64,000 nt of DNA from Gnomoniopsis sp. IMI 355080 (Eukaryota > Ascomycota > Sordariomycetes > Diaporthales > Gnomoniaceae). The notes beneath the pieces are model-generated. The model was not told the DNA's origin, ran no database searches, and saw only the letters and a list, made by a program, of their open reading frames with translations. Below are positions 1 through 11,813 of this stretch, in pieces. The DNA lies in contig JAPEVC010000184.1 of NCBI GenBank assembly GCA_027946555.1, positions 1-64,000 of the forward strand. Reading direction: 5' to 3'. The translations under genes and the position numbers were made by a program. Numbering within the stretch: the stretch's first letter is position 1; every line of letters begins with the position of its first letter.

Positions 1-1600
1 GGGTTGGATGGGTGGGAAGCGGGCCGAAGTAGACTTCTAAGAGAATTATGACGAACCCATAGTGATATGTATAAACTCAGATAGGGCGATAAACTTTTTC
101 ACGATGAACAAGCGGTACACAAGACTTAAAAGAGTCCGAGTGTCCCAATTCAGAGGCGACGGGAGTGCGTCGTCATTGGTACGACGTTGAATTAATAGAT
201 ATTGGAAGACAAGGGATGGTCGCGCGATGCTTGCGGTGACTGTGCAAGGGAATAAACGGCAGGTAAGCAACGTAGTAAATAATATTCGGTCGCGACTCCT
301 GTCACTCCACCGTTGCTTTATGATGCAAAGTTCTTTAATCTTAACCCCGACCGCCCTTTCGGGGCAATGCGCAAGGCAGCTGGGCAGCTGGGCAACTGGG
401 CAACTGGGCGGCAGGGCAGCAGGGCAGCAGAAGGAAAATCGTAGCCTCACGTTTGCTTACTGCAGGGCTCACAGTCGCGGTGAGGACGTCATGAATCATT
501 CGACAAGCGACGCCGCTCTCTCTCAAACCCCCCAAGGCTGTATCCAAAAACGGGACAGAAACAGGCAGAAAATAGGTAGCCAGGGCCAGACAAGCCAGGC
601 TCGACATGAAGCGTTTCAAATGCTTCGATTGCTCCGCGGTCGAACCGGGGAAGAAGGGTGACGAAAAGAGGCACTGACACACCACACAAGGCTGCTTGCT
701 GGGCTGCTGAGCCGCTGGGCCGGGCCCCGGTTGACCCATCTCTCTCTCCACTCTGTGCACGGCTGCACCGGTGATGTCAACTCAGGAGACGGTCAGCCAA
801 CCAGCCAACCATTCTCGGGCGAGCGTTTGCCGTGGGTTCCACATCGAAGTTGTGTCGGCCGCGCATAGGTCAACCTGCGGTGCTTGCGTAGCTTGCGCAG
901 CTTGCGCAGAAGAAATTTAACCCATCAATGGTGTCTCAAGGCGAGCGTGGTAAAGTTTTCTGATAGGGTCACCCGCCAGGCCTGCCTCGCATAGGCCATT
1001 GCTCGAGGTCTCCATTGAAGTCTTACAAATTACACCCCTTGAGACCCCAGCCGTCTGGCATCGTGGCTTGGAGACTTCCGGGTTACGTAACCACATTTCG
1101 CCATAATCAACCTCACTCCAACATGAATGCCGTGCTAGGTATCTCGACCCACAAGACCTTAGATCGACTATCTTTCCCAATAGTCGGGGTCCAAGGACTG
1201 GCATCGAAGATTGCACGTACCATCGGTATACCTGTGGTCACATGACAGCCAGCTTCGAGAACACAGATGAGGACAGCATGCGGGACGATGTACTACGGTC
1301 AAAAGGACTCTGCAGGTCGACCAGAATCTGCATGATCTCAGGGTGACATGTTTTGTTGTGCCCAGGAGCCCAATGCGTAGCAGAAGACTACAGGAATGCC
1401 ACGATCACAAGACCAGTGGGTGACAATGGGATCCAGGAGCCTACAAGTTAAACTGAGTAGAGATGCTTGTTGACAGCTCACGGCTTGATTTCCACCAACA
1501 CAGATGCAAAGGGAAAGCTACTGAACATATCTTTGGATTCACTACAGATCTATCCGCCATCTCGCTCTCGAGCCTCTGCCACAAGTACACCACACAGCAA
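1..1600. other. Gene-free stretch at left edge
   Basis: I see no supportable gene here. The open frames are short, overlap on both strands, and match no family I recognise. It contains two small direct-repeat patches (about 371-430 and 882-910) and the downstream flank of the minus-strand REI1 gene, which ends at 1601. Confidence 0.6.
371..430. repeat. Short imperfect G/C-rich tandem repeat
   Basis: Units of 8-10 nt of the type CTGGGCA(A/G) follow one another, then grade into GGGCAGCA units. This looks like a microsatellite-like expansion. It is read open in several frames, which explains the low-complexity open frames around it. Confidence 0.75.
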
Positions 1601-3371
1601 CTACAAAATGCTGTAATGGAAGTACTTTTGGTTGTTTGCCTTCTTGTTCACCTCCCACTCGTGTCTCCTCTGCGCCGCACTCTCCATTTTGCGGCCCCTG
1701 ACCTCCGCCTTCTTGACCTCGCGCTTCTTCTTATCCGACACACCCACCATGCCGCCTTCGCCGCGCGTCACCACCTGCGTCTTGGAGTCCCGCAACATCC
1801 GGCCCTTTGGGCCCATCAATTGCCCACTACCGCCCTCTTCTCCATCGACATCCATGGCGTCGCCATTCTCGATAGCCAACTGCTGCTGACGGATGCGCTC
1901 GGCGGGGGAGTCGCGATCGCGCAGATTCTGTCGGAAATACCGATTGTGCTGGCGGTGGCCAACGGCGCGGCCAGAAGGCAGGTGCAACTCGTACTCGTCA
2001 TAAAAGACGGCGCGGGTGGGCTTGTGTGAGTGCGAGTGAAAGCGGCCATCGGCCTGGCGGTGTGGACGCGTGCTATTCGTGCTGTGATGGGCGTGCTTGT
2101 CGAGACGCTCATACTGGTGATAGTGATTCTCGGCGGGAACGGCCGTGAGGTCCGCTGAGTCAAGTGAGGAGGCGGATGAGTCCGTCTCCCATCCTGCGTC
2201 TTCACCATCTTCGACCTCTTCGCCATCCTCGTTGGTCGTAGTGGTCGCGCGCTTGCCACCCAGGCGGGCACCACCATCGGTAGGTTCCGAGTCATCATCC
2301 GAGTCGTAGTCGTCGTCATCCGAGTAGGTACTGCGAAAATCGTAGAACTCGCCAATCTCGACCTGCTCGTCCTCGGTGGTGTAAGGAATCTTGCAGTGGC
2401 CTGTATCGCGCATGTGAGTTTGTACGGCGAAAGCGTTGGCTTTCATCTTCCCACACACCAGACACTCGTTGAATTCATAAACTCGCTGTTGCAGGGACTT
2501 CACCAAGCCCTCCAGGTCAACCAGATACTGCTTTTCGGGAATGAACATGCCGTGGATGCGCTCCATGTGGGCAACACTGGTAGCCAGATCCGAGGACTCG
2601 AGGTTGCAAAATAGGCATGCATTCAGGGAGACGGAGACATCGTTCTCCGCGTTGGCCTTGGATGGCGTGGGAGTGATGGATGCTGACTGCTGTGTGCTTG
2701 TCTCTCCGGTCATGTCGTGGTCTTCTTGGTGAGTCTCGGCTGGTTGAGGGTTTAATGGGCGTTTGACTGGTGAGGGACGGTCTTGGATGCCGGTGGCCTT
2801 GATGCCCTCCACGATGTGGCTGAACTCGTCTTCGGCATCTGAATCAAGCTCTGACTTGTTGGATGGCAAAGGCTCACCCAGAGAGAAAGTAGAGCTAGCA
2901 TCGTCGGGAATGACGGGGGCGCCATTCTGCGCACCGGCTCCTCGTAGATGGGCGGCCTCCTTAGCCTTGTGCTTCTGGCTTCCGATGTGGTTTTGGTACG
3001 AGTTCTCGCTGTAGTATGTGCGGTCGCAGACGGCGCAGTCCTTCTGAAAACCGGCGCGCTCGGCCTCGATGCTGGAGCTGGCTCTGGCCTGGAGAACCTT
3101 CTCGGTGAAAACTTCGGAGGCAATGGGAGGAAGACTAGCGACGCGACGCTTGAGGTTGTACCGGCTGTGTGGCTCTTGTGTCAGGACGTGCCTACTTCGC
3201 AATAGAGCAGGGCGAGGGAGGAAGAATGGTGACTTACTGCCAATCGCTCCTCATGTGGCCCTTCTGCAGGTCGCTGTTGCGGAAGGCAACCTGGCAGGTG
3301 TTGCAGGTGTATGGGTGAGAGGCTGCAATGTCTTGCACAGGGGCAGCACGACTGCCACTGATGGTCGCCAT
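1601..3371 (-). CDS. rei1: REI1-like cytoplasmic 60S ribosomal subunit maturation factor
   Basis: Model: complement(join(1601..3164,3238..3371)), 565 aa, one 73-nt intron (GTAAGT...CACACAG) that rebuilds the family sequence HMRSDWHRYNLKRRVASLPP across the junction. Four C2H2 fingers are visible: residues 23-45 (C23, C26, H39, H45), then fingers beginning CAVC, CLFC and CLVC. The finger 3-finger 4 region is followed by an acidic Asp-rich stretch and a basic C-terminus (RRHEWEVNKKANNQK). Yeast Rei1 and Reh1 act on late pre-60S particles in the cytoplasm and help release Arx1/Alb1; that role is taken from the family. The start is ATG at 3371, because the finger begins shortly after and the longer upstream frame has no family match. 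The last residues (YFHYSIL) differ from the usual HFRDPLL-type end, but length is conserved, so I infer divergence rather than a missing exon. Confidence 0.93.
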
Positions 3372-4403
3372 GGTGAGCGTCGATGGTGGGGGGCAATTTG
3401 TATCGTGGGGTGTGCTGGCTTGGTGGCGGGGTTGAACGTGAGAGAATGAGGTGAGGGCTACTTGAGCTCTTGGGAATAAATAACAGAACCTGCACAACAC
3501 CGAATCCCCTGGGGTGAGCAGAGGTGTCAGTTGATGACAAAACTAGTAAAGGTGACCTTGGAGGAGTGGCAATCGCAGATGATGAATTATGAGTCCATCA
3601 CTAAAGCGTCTTAATTTTTGAAAGAAAGTGACCCCACAATCCTGGGATTAAGCCGATAAGTATTATTAGGCCGATAAGTAGCGAGCGAGCGGCCTGACGT
3701 AGGGGACCTGGCCAGGCTTGAGTTGGAATCACGAGGGACTGGAGGCCCAGAGATGCCGTGATTGGCGATTGATGGTCCGTGTGAGAGCCGGTCGGATGGG
3801 CCCCGCGCCCTGCTTCGATCTTCAACGTTGCTTCACTGAGTTTAGGCCTTCGCAACCCCGGGAAGTCAAGCCCCTGCTAGTCGCTTGACCCGTGGTGGTC
3901 CGAACGCCAGGCTCTGTACAGCCAACTGGATGCCTATCGTTGATGACTTCCAGTTTTGTTCATCCTACGATCGAAATTGCAGTTCACATTCCACTGCAAC
4001 AATTCATCTGAGACTTTACCCATCCGATACAACGAGATCGCCAAAACTCACCTTGCTGCCTAATCCTTTGACTCTTTGGCTACGGCATCAAACCTCAATC
4101 CAGTTGCTAGATGAGAGCCTGCCACAGTGGTCTCTCGACTGCTTTACCCGTCATCCTCTGTTCCTAATACTGGAGGCGGGCTGCTGATCTCCCAAGCATC
4201 GCCCAAATCGGACACATCGAGTACTCGATACTACCTACCCTCCTGCCTCTTCGCCGACTACCGACCGACTCCATCTCGGTTCACAGCGCAACCACCGACC
4301 CACCGCTCACTCACCATCGGGACACCGATCCATCTACATATTCCACGACCGCCGCGGCAACTTCCCTCCCAGGCTGCCGCTTCCCCCGACGACCCTCTAT
4401 GTC
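3372..4403. other. Divergent intergenic region between REI1 and HUL4
   Basis: Both flanking genes start here, so it should hold two promoters and leaders. Several short plus-strand frames with ATGs precede the HUL4 start, but none resembles a protein. I see no recognisable RNA gene. Confidence 0.6.
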
Positions 4404-7400
4404 ATGACGCGAGACACAGTTCGGCCACTCGATGCCGGCCACAACACCCTCCACATGCATCACGATCTCGAGACAGACCTTCTAGCAGGGCTCTGGGAGA
4501 CCGCTCCCTTTGCGCGTCTGCCCGCCGATGCGCCACAGGAACTCAAGGATCTGGTCGAGGACATCGAGAACCCAAAGAGAGTCTACGCCATACACCGTGC
4601 CTCTCGTCGTCACGGCTTCCAGCTGCTTGTTGAGAAGTTCATCGTCCAATTGCGCGAAGGCTGTGCCTCCAACTACTGCTCCACGCCAACCTGCTTCTCC
4701 TTTCGTAAGCGAAACGTCGGCCACGTACCCATAAGGAGGTACAATGTCACCAGCGCAAGGGTCCTCGCCGTCTACATGGCGAGCCAAGACAACCCCGAGA
4801 ATGCTTTATGTCCCGCCCTAAGGGCCCCGAAACTTCCTCCCGCGGCTATAGACTCGCTCATTTTCTACCGCAAGGCAGGACTACAGAGCGCTGAGGAAAG
4901 AATACGCTCGCCGGGGAAAGGCAGTAGGAAGAGTGGCATCGAAGCAGCCTCGCCAAGAGGCCAGCCAGTCAGGGTCAAGGCAAAGGTACATACGCGCCCA
5001 TCCTCCGCAGAACCTAGCGCTCGGGGTGACAGGTCGATATCACCACCGCCACAGGATGAGCCGTTGCCCAGGGTAAAGTCGCCACGTTTCGATGTAACCG
5101 AGCGCCATGCCGGCAAGGACTACAGATCATTTGCTGCCAACATGTTTGGCACGGTGGCTTTCAAGATGTTGGAGTGGCTGACGCCGAATGCCCTAGAGGA
5201 TATGCACGAGACTGCTTGCAATTTGCAAAAGGATTCCCCTTTTGAGGGTGAAGCTAGGCCTGAAAGAAGGAAGAAAAGGTCGTTATCGTCCCCTAAGCCA
5301 CCCCAGCCAAGTTTGAGTCCCAATACGACTGCCAAAATAAGCGCGAATCCCTTCTCTATTTTGGAAGAGACGACTCCTTCAACGAAATCCAAGAGCAGCT
5401 CTGAGAGTCTCGAAAAGACGGAAGATGCGCTACCAAATGGCCACCAAACTTTTACGGAACATCGGCCAAGCAACCTGCGCCGAAACTCAAATGCTAGGGT
5501 GCGGACGAATTCAGCAACGCAGCCTAAGAGGCAGCTTTCGCTGGACACATTTTCATCCGAATCCAAGGCTGATGACGGGGTTAATGGCCTTCGTTCTCCG
5601 CGCGTGCCAGGCATTCAGGCCGACAAGACCGCCATGGCTATCAAAAGTACGGCTTCTACTTTGACTCGGCCAATATCTCAAGTCTCTTCCGCAAAGTACT
5701 TCGATGGATCCGACAACGAGTCATCTCCTCAGCCGCCACAGGACAGGAACGGATTGACAAAAGATTCTGAAGCGGACTCACCCAAGCTGGGCGGAGTGAC
5801 ATCTCAAGATCTTGAGATGCGGGGCACTCCGTCTGAGGCATCAACAAGCGAAATTTCGGCTGAGACTGCTGATTCGGACTCCGAGATGACATACGACTCT
5901 TTCCTGCCCCAGGCCATTTCATCTTTAAATATCGATGTGGTCGACTTCATGTGCGACGTGCTTCAAGAAGATGCCACCCATGAGCAAAGTTTGCTTGAGC
6001 CTGCGGACGTACCAAAATCTCTGGCAGGACCCTTCAAACGGAGGAGCAGATTGAAACGAAGATCAAAGACAAGAGGGCATTTCTATTCTCCGAGCCTAAA
6101 GATGGAGTGGAAGCTCTTCATTGAGCAGAGTCTGTTTTACATCCTCAGCGATCCCCATGCCCTCATCCGGTCGTTCACAAACAAGGATGAGCTGGTGGAT
6201 TCGCAGACATTATGGTACTGTATGCTTAGGATGACTAGGGTGGCACCCACACTCGTCTACCACTGTCTTTGGTTGGCGGCTTCCCATCTATTCGCTCCGC
6301 CAAAGTCTCTGCAGTCTCTTCGCTCGCCTACAGCCAGGTTATTCCCCAAGCAGGAATTCTCCTTGTCAAATGCTGAGGCCGGTCGTCTCGTGTCGATCTG
6401 CCTCCATGCCCTAATTGCAGCAGTGCCTGTTGTTTTTGAGAAGAGCTCCATCATCGAAATGTCGAGATTACGGTCGCAGGGTTTGAGCTTGGCGGCAAAA
6501 GGTGGCCAGTCCATGGAACTTTGTCTTCAGTACGATGATGCGTTCTCTCACGACCTGGCGGTGCGGCTGGCGAGAAGGCTACTAGCAGCCATCACAGCAC
6601 GTAGGTACTTCGATAACATCCTGGATCAAGAGCTCGTCTTTGGCAACGATAACGTGGCCGAGCCAGACGTACTCGCACCACTCTTCTCGCAGCTCGATGC
6701 GCTCAGTGAAAGCAATGAAGAGAGTCTTCATGAGACACGCATGTCAACTACACTCTTGGACTGGGCACGGGTTGTGATGTTTCAAGAGTGGAATGGGGAC
6801 CCTGAAGTACCTGGTGACGGGCCATTTGGTGGCGCACTCGCGTTGACAGAAGCCATATGTGAGTTCACTGGGTCCAAGACCAGCCGTTTAAACATGAGTT
6901 CTAATCGTTGCATAGACAAGAAAAGCCAGGCCCTTCGAATCGCACACAAACAATTTCACTGCGACTATTTCGCCGACCGCCTGGACAACGTTGAAATGCC
7001 CGTTGCATGGCTGTCTTTCACGTCCACCAAACAGAAGGTCCATCTTTTGGACTATCCTTTCATTCTCAATTCGGACACTCTTGTCTCCTACTTCCGTGCT
7101 ATCAACTTCTCACGAATGAGCCACGCCTATGAGGAGGCTGCTTCTCTGAAAAGCCGACTAGATCGCCTGTTCGAGACGCACACCCTACTCGTTAACCCGC
7201 ACCACAAAAACGTGCTCACGGATCTCCTGCGCACCGCTTCCTCTAGATACCTCATCCTGGACATCGGCCGCAGAACAGTTTTGAGGGATGCTTTTGATCA
7301 GCTTTGGAGGAGGGAGGAAAGAGAACTACTTAGGCCCTTGAAGGTGCACTTGGGCGAGGACTCAGGCGAAGAAGGCTTCGATAGTGGAGGCGTTCAGCAA

Positions 7401-8408
7401 GAGTTCTTCCGCCTCGCCATTGCCGAAGCTCTTGATCCAGACTTTGGCGCCTTCACCGTGGACGAACGCAACCGTATGGCTTGGTTCCAGCCTGGTTCCC
7501 TCGAACCTGTTTGGAAATTCGAGCTGGTAGGCCTCTTGATCGGCCTAGCCGTCTACAACGGCCTCACCCTGCCCATCAACTTCCCGAAGGCCCTCTACCG
7601 CAAGCTTCTGGGAGAGCCCGTCACTGATATCCACCACATCAACGACGGCTGGCCGCAGATCGCCAGCAGTCTCACCTCGCTCCTCGAATGGGACGAATCT
7701 AATGGCGCGATCGAGGATGTCTTCGCTGTCACATATGAGTTTTCCACCACGATGTTCGCCGAGCACGTCTCGCGCGAGATGCACACGCCCACCCCGGGCA
7801 GCCATCCTGATCCGACCCACGAATGGCCGCAATTTGCCTCAAACCACATGCGACTTTCTGCAGATAACCCGCCCGACGCACCACTCGTCACGGACGCGAA
7901 TCGCAACGCCTACGTTTCCGATTATATTCGCTACATGACGGATGTTTCCGTGCGGCCCCAGTACAACGCCTTCGCAAAAGGGTTCCGTGCGGTTCTGCAC
8001 CCCAAGTCCCTTACTCTGCTTACGCCTTCCCTCTTGCAATCCCTCGTCGAAGGCGCACAAGAGATCGATATTGCTGAATTGCGCCGTGCCACTCGGTACG
8101 TCGGATACAGCGCCTCGTCCAAAACCATCAAAGACTTTTGGAGCGTGGTGAAGCGCTACGATGCGACGATGAAGCAGAAGTTGCTAGAATTCGTGACTGC
8201 TAGCGACAGGGTTCCCGTGGGTGGCGTAAAGAACGTGACATTCGTGGTGCAAAAGAATGGCGAGGTCGAGGAGGGAACGAAGGGTCGCTTGCCAACGGCG
8301 TATACGTGCTATGGAACGCTGTTGTTGCCCGAGTATAGGGACAGGGAGGTGTTGCGGGAGAGGCTGGCGGTGGCGTTGGAGAATGCGCAGGGATTTGGAT
8401 TTGCGTAG
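4404..8408 (+). CDS. hul4: HECT-type E3 ubiquitin ligase with N-terminal AZUL zinc finger (HUL4-like)
   Basis: Model: join(4404..6858,6916..8408), 1315 aa. N-terminus carries an AZUL (UBE3A-type) zinc finger with C87, C92, C97 and C136 and the segment CSTPTCFSFRKR. A long low-complexity Ser/Pro-rich middle follows, then a C-terminal HECT domain ending in TCYGTLLLPEY. The Cys in that motif (residue 1283 of the spliced protein, 33rd from the end) is the expected thioester-forming catalytic residue. HECT ligases take ubiquitin from an E2 onto this Cys and pass it to substrates; yeast Hul4 works with the proteasome and RNA-quality pathways (family knowledge). I infer a 57-nt intron at 6859-6915 (GTGAGT, CTAAT branch, CATAG). 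It is stop-free and a multiple of three, so the unspliced frame is also open. Removing it gives ALTEAIYKKSQALRIA, which fits the family better. Confidence 0.92.
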   Translation: MTRDTVRPLDAGHNTLHMHHDLETDLLAGLWETAPFARLPADAPQELKDLVEDIENPKRVYAIHRASRRHGFQLLVEKFIVQLREGCASNYCSTPTCFSFRKRNVGHVPIRRYNVTSARVLAVYMASQDNPENALCPALRAPKLPPAAIDSLIFYRKAGLQSAEERIRSPGKGSRKSGIEAASPRGQPVRVKAKVHTRPSSAEPSARGDRSISPPPQDEPLPRVKSPRFDVTERHAGKDYRSFAANMFGTVAFKMLEWLTPNALEDMHETACNLQKDSPFEGEARPERRKKRSLSSPKPPQPSLSPNTTAKISANPFSILEETTPSTKSKSSSESLEKTEDALPNGHQTFTEHRPSNLRRNSNARVRTNSATQPKRQLSLDTFSSESKADDGVNGLRSPRVPGIQADKTAMAIKSTASTLTRPISQVSSAKYFDGSDNESSPQPPQDRNGLTKDSEADSPKLGGVTSQDLEMRGTPSEASTSEISAETADSDSEMTYDSFLPQAISSLNIDVVDFMCDVLQEDATHEQSLLEPADVPKSLAGPFKRRSRLKRRSKTRGHFYSPSLKMEWKLFIEQSLFYILSDPHALIRSFTNKDELVDSQTLWYCMLRMTRVAPTLVYHCLWLAASHLFAPPKSLQSLRSPTARLFPKQEFSLSNAEAGRLVSICLHALIAAVPVVFEKSSIIEMSRLRSQGLSLAAKGGQSMELCLQYDDAFSHDLAVRLARRLLAAITARRYFDNILDQELVFGNDNVAEPDVLAPLFSQLDALSESNEESLHETRMSTTLLDWARVVMFQEWNGDPEVPGDGPFGGALALTEAICEFTGSKTSRLNMSSNRCIDKKSQALRIAHKQFHCDYFADRLDNVEMPVAWLSFTSTKQKVHLLDYPFILNSDTLVSYFRAINFSRMSHAYEEAASLKSRLDRLFETHTLLVNPHHKNVLTDLLRTASSRYLILDIGRRTVLRDAFDQLWRREERELLRPLKVHLGEDSGEEGFDSGGVQQEFFRLAIAEALDPDFGAFTVDERNRMAWFQPGSLEPVWKFELVGLLIGLAVYNGLTLPINFPKALYRKLLGEPVTDIHHINDGWPQIASSLTSLLEWDESNGAIEDVFAVTYEFSTTMFAEHVSREMHTPTPGSHPDPTHEWPQFASNHMRLSADNPPDAPLVTDANRNAYVSDYIRYMTDVSVRPQYNAFAKGFRAVLHPKSLTLLTPSLLQSLVEGAQEIDIAELRRATRYVGYSASSKTIKDFWSVVKRYDATMKQKLLEFVTASDRVPVGGVKNVTFVVQKNGEVEEGTKGRLPTAYTCYGTLLLPEYRDREVLRERLAVALENAQGFGFA

Positions 8409-9029
8409 GCTTATCTGGCCTACTGCATAGCTCTTGATGATCAATGGAATAGAGATGATTTGGGGCATCGAAAAGGTGGGAGCGGTATATATACCTTTGC
8501 GATGATATTCTTTTCTTCTTCCCACAGCTTATATGGTTGATTGATAAATAGCAAGCAAGGCATGGTAGCATCGCGAAGGCAAGTCAAGCAAGCAAGGCAT
8601 TTACACACCAAGGAGAACAAGAGCGTGCGTGGATTTATATGGGTGGGGCTTCTCCTTATTGAATTGCCATTTCATTCTGTCCTTGACAAAAGCGAGATGT
8701 TAAATTTGTAGTCAATACGTGAACGTTCATGTGCGGCCATGCTGTCGACACAGTGCTTTGTCAAGCAAAATTAAAAACCAGCATCGTTTCTTTGCTGACT
8801 TTACCCAATAGAGGTCACGAGGGCGAAGAACCGAGCAACGTCTGATTGTGCGTGCTGCCATGAATTTGTGGTTGCGCTTCTACACTGAAGGTATCTAGGT
8901 ATCTACTGAAGATCCGCATCCGGATTGAGATTGTTCCCAGCTACAAAAACACCCTTTCTCTGTACAGTTGCACTATGCGTCGTCTATTTTCGATGTCCTC
9001 AACAATGTCTACAACCGCCCTCGCACCGC
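8409..9029. other. Convergent intergenic region, HUL4 and CCT5 3' ends
   Basis: No gene is visible. It includes a perfect 12-nt palindrome GGTATATATACC at 8484-8495, AT-rich and just downstream of the HUL4 stop, possibly part of 3'-end formation. The rest is unremarkable. Confidence 0.6.
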
Positions 9030-10972
9030 TCAGAAGTCGTCCTCCCCTGACCCGCTCACAATCACATTATTCACCTTGAGCACCATACGGCACAACTGCG
9101 TCGCTAGCATAAGCTGCTGCTTCTTGCTTATCAGCGGGTCGATCACAAATGCCTCCTTCATGTCGTTTGATCCCCGCTGCATGCAGTCTACACCCAGCCG
9201 TCCACGTTTGCCCTCGGTCTTGACTTGCTGCGACTTGACCTCGGCGAGCGTCGCAATCGGGTTCAGTCCACTATTCTCTGCCAGCGCCATGGGAACCGAG
9301 TCGAGTGCCTCCGCAAACGCCCGCATCGCGTACTGCTCAAGCCCGGGTGTTTGGACCGCCGCGTCCTCGACTGCCAAAGAGCAAGCAATCTCGGCTGCAC
9401 CACCTCCGTAGACAACGCGGTTGTCGCGGACCAAATTCCGGACGACGCAAAGTGCGTCATGAAGTGAGCGGCGGGCTTCGTCAATGATCTGGAATGATAT
9501 TCATTAGTCTTGTTGCGTATGACGATGGGTTGACCAGAGTGGGGTTATCTACCATCTTGTTGCTGCCTCGCACAAATACGGTAACGGCACGGGTGTTGGC
9601 ACACTCCTCGATTACGAGCATCTTCTCTCTTGTGGTACCGAAGCTCATCTCCCGCACGATACCGGCGGTGCCCAGCTTTTCAGCTTTCAGGTCCTCGAAT
9701 CTGGGTACTATGCGGCCGTTGGTGGCGATGGCAATCAGCTCAATTTCCGGGCCACCAACCCAGCGCACAGCGGGGAGCCCGTTCTGGAGTAGCAGGTGGT
9801 TTGCCTCGTCATCGAAACCCCATTGACATATAGCCAAATTGGCACCTGTGTCCTTGATCTGCTGGATCATCTCAACGAACTTTTCATGCTCGTAATTCTG
9901 CAACTTTTTGAATTCCTCAACGGTAGTAATATCCAGCTTGTGCTTGGTCTTGGGCTTTGGGGGCTCGAAGGCACAGGTAAGGATGGCGATCTTGGCGTCG
10001 CGGACCTCAGAGGGCATCTGCGGGTGGGAGAAGTCCTTGTCGACAATAACACCCTTGACCAGCAGCGTGTCCTCGAGCGAGCCACCAACCTTGCCGTCGA
10101 CCTTGATCAGCTCAAAGTCGACATCTTTGCGCTCCAGGTCTGCGACAGACAAGACGGCATCGACAGCGATCTTTGCGAACTGGTCGTGGGCCTTTGAGAC
10201 GATTTTGCTGCCCAAGCTTGTCCTGGCGACCTTGAACAGATTCTCTGTGTCAGTCTTGCTGAAGGAGATGGTATCAGCGATCTTGTCAAGCTCGCCCACG
10301 GCGATGTCGCAGGCCTGGTCGTAGCCATCGGCGATGCGGATGGGGTGTATTCCCTTGTCGATCAACTCGGCGGCCTGCTCGAGCAGGGCGCCAGCCAGAA
10401 CAACAACACCAGTGGTACCATCGCCGATCTCGTCGTCCTGTGACTTGGAAAGCTCGACGAGCAGCTTAGCGACGTGATTGGTAATGTCCATCTGCTGCAG
10501 AATGGTGGCGCCATCGTTGGTGACGGTGATGTCGCCATCAGGGGAGATGAGGATCTTGTCGAGACCTCGGGGGCCCAGAGAACTCTTGACGATGTTTGCG
10601 ACGGTTCGGGCGGCTAAAATGTGTGACTTGACGGCCTCGTTGCCGTACTGCCTCTTCTTCTTGCCCTGGCTATTAAGGAGAGGGTATTCTGTTAGAGACG
10701 GCCGGGTGGCGGGGTGGAGTTGAAGGACACTGAGGGTGAATAGAAGGGCTGTACATACTCTCGAACAACGATGAATGGTCTGCCCTGCTCATCCTTGGTG
10801 ACCACCGCTGGATCGGAGCGTCAGTATATTGGCATTGTCGGAAAGAGAGTAGGAGCTTCGGTGAATAGTTACCATTCGAGAGGTCCAGATCTGGTAAACA
10901 GCATGGTCAGTACAGCTCTACAGCGAAAGCTTCAAAAGGAGAAAGAGGAAGCGTGCACGCACTCATTGCCAT
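9030..10972 (-). CDS. cct5: T-complex protein 1 subunit epsilon (CCT5)
   Basis: Model: complement(join(9030..9488,9553..10669,10759..10807,10873..10890,10963..10972)), 550 aa. It is one of eight subunits of the cytosolic TRiC/CCT chaperonin, which folds actin, tubulin and WD40 proteins using ATP. The segments GDGTTGVVVLAGALLEQA and ANHLLLQNGLPAVRWVGG are characteristic of group II chaperonins, and ICQWGFDDEANHLL and FVRGSNKMIIDEARRSL point to the epsilon subunit. Length matches the family (about 540-560). The start needs two tiny coding exons: 10 nt (ATGGCAATGA) and 18 nt. They join to give MAMNLDLSNAVVTKDEQGRP, which keeps phase through three introns with good GT-AG sites (GTGCGT, GTAACT, GTATGT donors). 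The gene diverges from HBS1. Confidence 0.95.
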
Positions 10973-11813
10973 TTTGAACAATGGAGGATATCCTCAGTTA
11001 CCCACAACCTTTCCGAGTAATCTTGTAAGCTCAGCGAGAGGGTAAGGTTTGCGTTTGAGGGTGATAGTCGGAAACAGAGCGTGACGGACGCGCTGAACAG
11101 TATGCGTTGCTTGACGTTGCCGCGACTCTCCAAAATTTCCATCGACAACTGGACCCCGGTCTGCAGGACCCCTCCAGCTATGCCTGCCGCCACTAAAGCT
11201 AAGGGGGTAGTCCCCTGCCACAAGTATCTCAGCCAGCCCAACAGACTTTACTATCCTGTCTCATTCAGGTCAAAACAACACCTTACATAGTACTACCAGC
11301 ACGTAGTGCAAGCTACCAGGTACTAGGTCGGATTTCGAGCCTCACGCATGGCCTCTGTGAATACCTGGGTCTCATTGCGGATTAGTTCACACACTGTTTC
11401 CTTTCGTACCCAGTAACTTTCACCAAAATTCATTTCATATGGCCCCCCTCTGCCCTTGCCTGCCACCAAGTGGTGCATAATCGGTACTGTACGGTACGCA
11501 CTAGAATGCCATAGTAGGGGCACCTAGGGACTAGGTCAGGGTCATTGCAAACCACACAAGAGTCATTGGCGCTGCACGACGTCACTTTGTCGAATTCCAT
11601 TTTCGATCAACCCCTCCATCTGATGTTCTTTACTACCTTGACTCTTCATAATCTGGGATTGACGAGCCGCCTATCTGCCATTTCCAGACAACAAGATACT
11701 CACAAGTAGCTCTGAAGATTTCAGCACACCTTTAACCTGGTTATTCTTTCCATTTACTTGCACCGCGCCAAAATAGCCCCCGTGATAGAGTCTTGTTTCA
11801 TACTACGGTCATC
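10973..11813. other. Divergent promoter region, CCT5 / HBS1
   Basis: About 840 bp separate the two start codons, which point away from each other. No protein-like frame or RNA gene is visible. Both genes serve proteostasis or translation, so shared control is possible, but no site proves it. Confidence 0.55.

Noticed and set aside
1463..2029. Plus-strand open frames overlapping REI1
   Set aside because: They are antisense shadows of the conserved REI1 coding exon.
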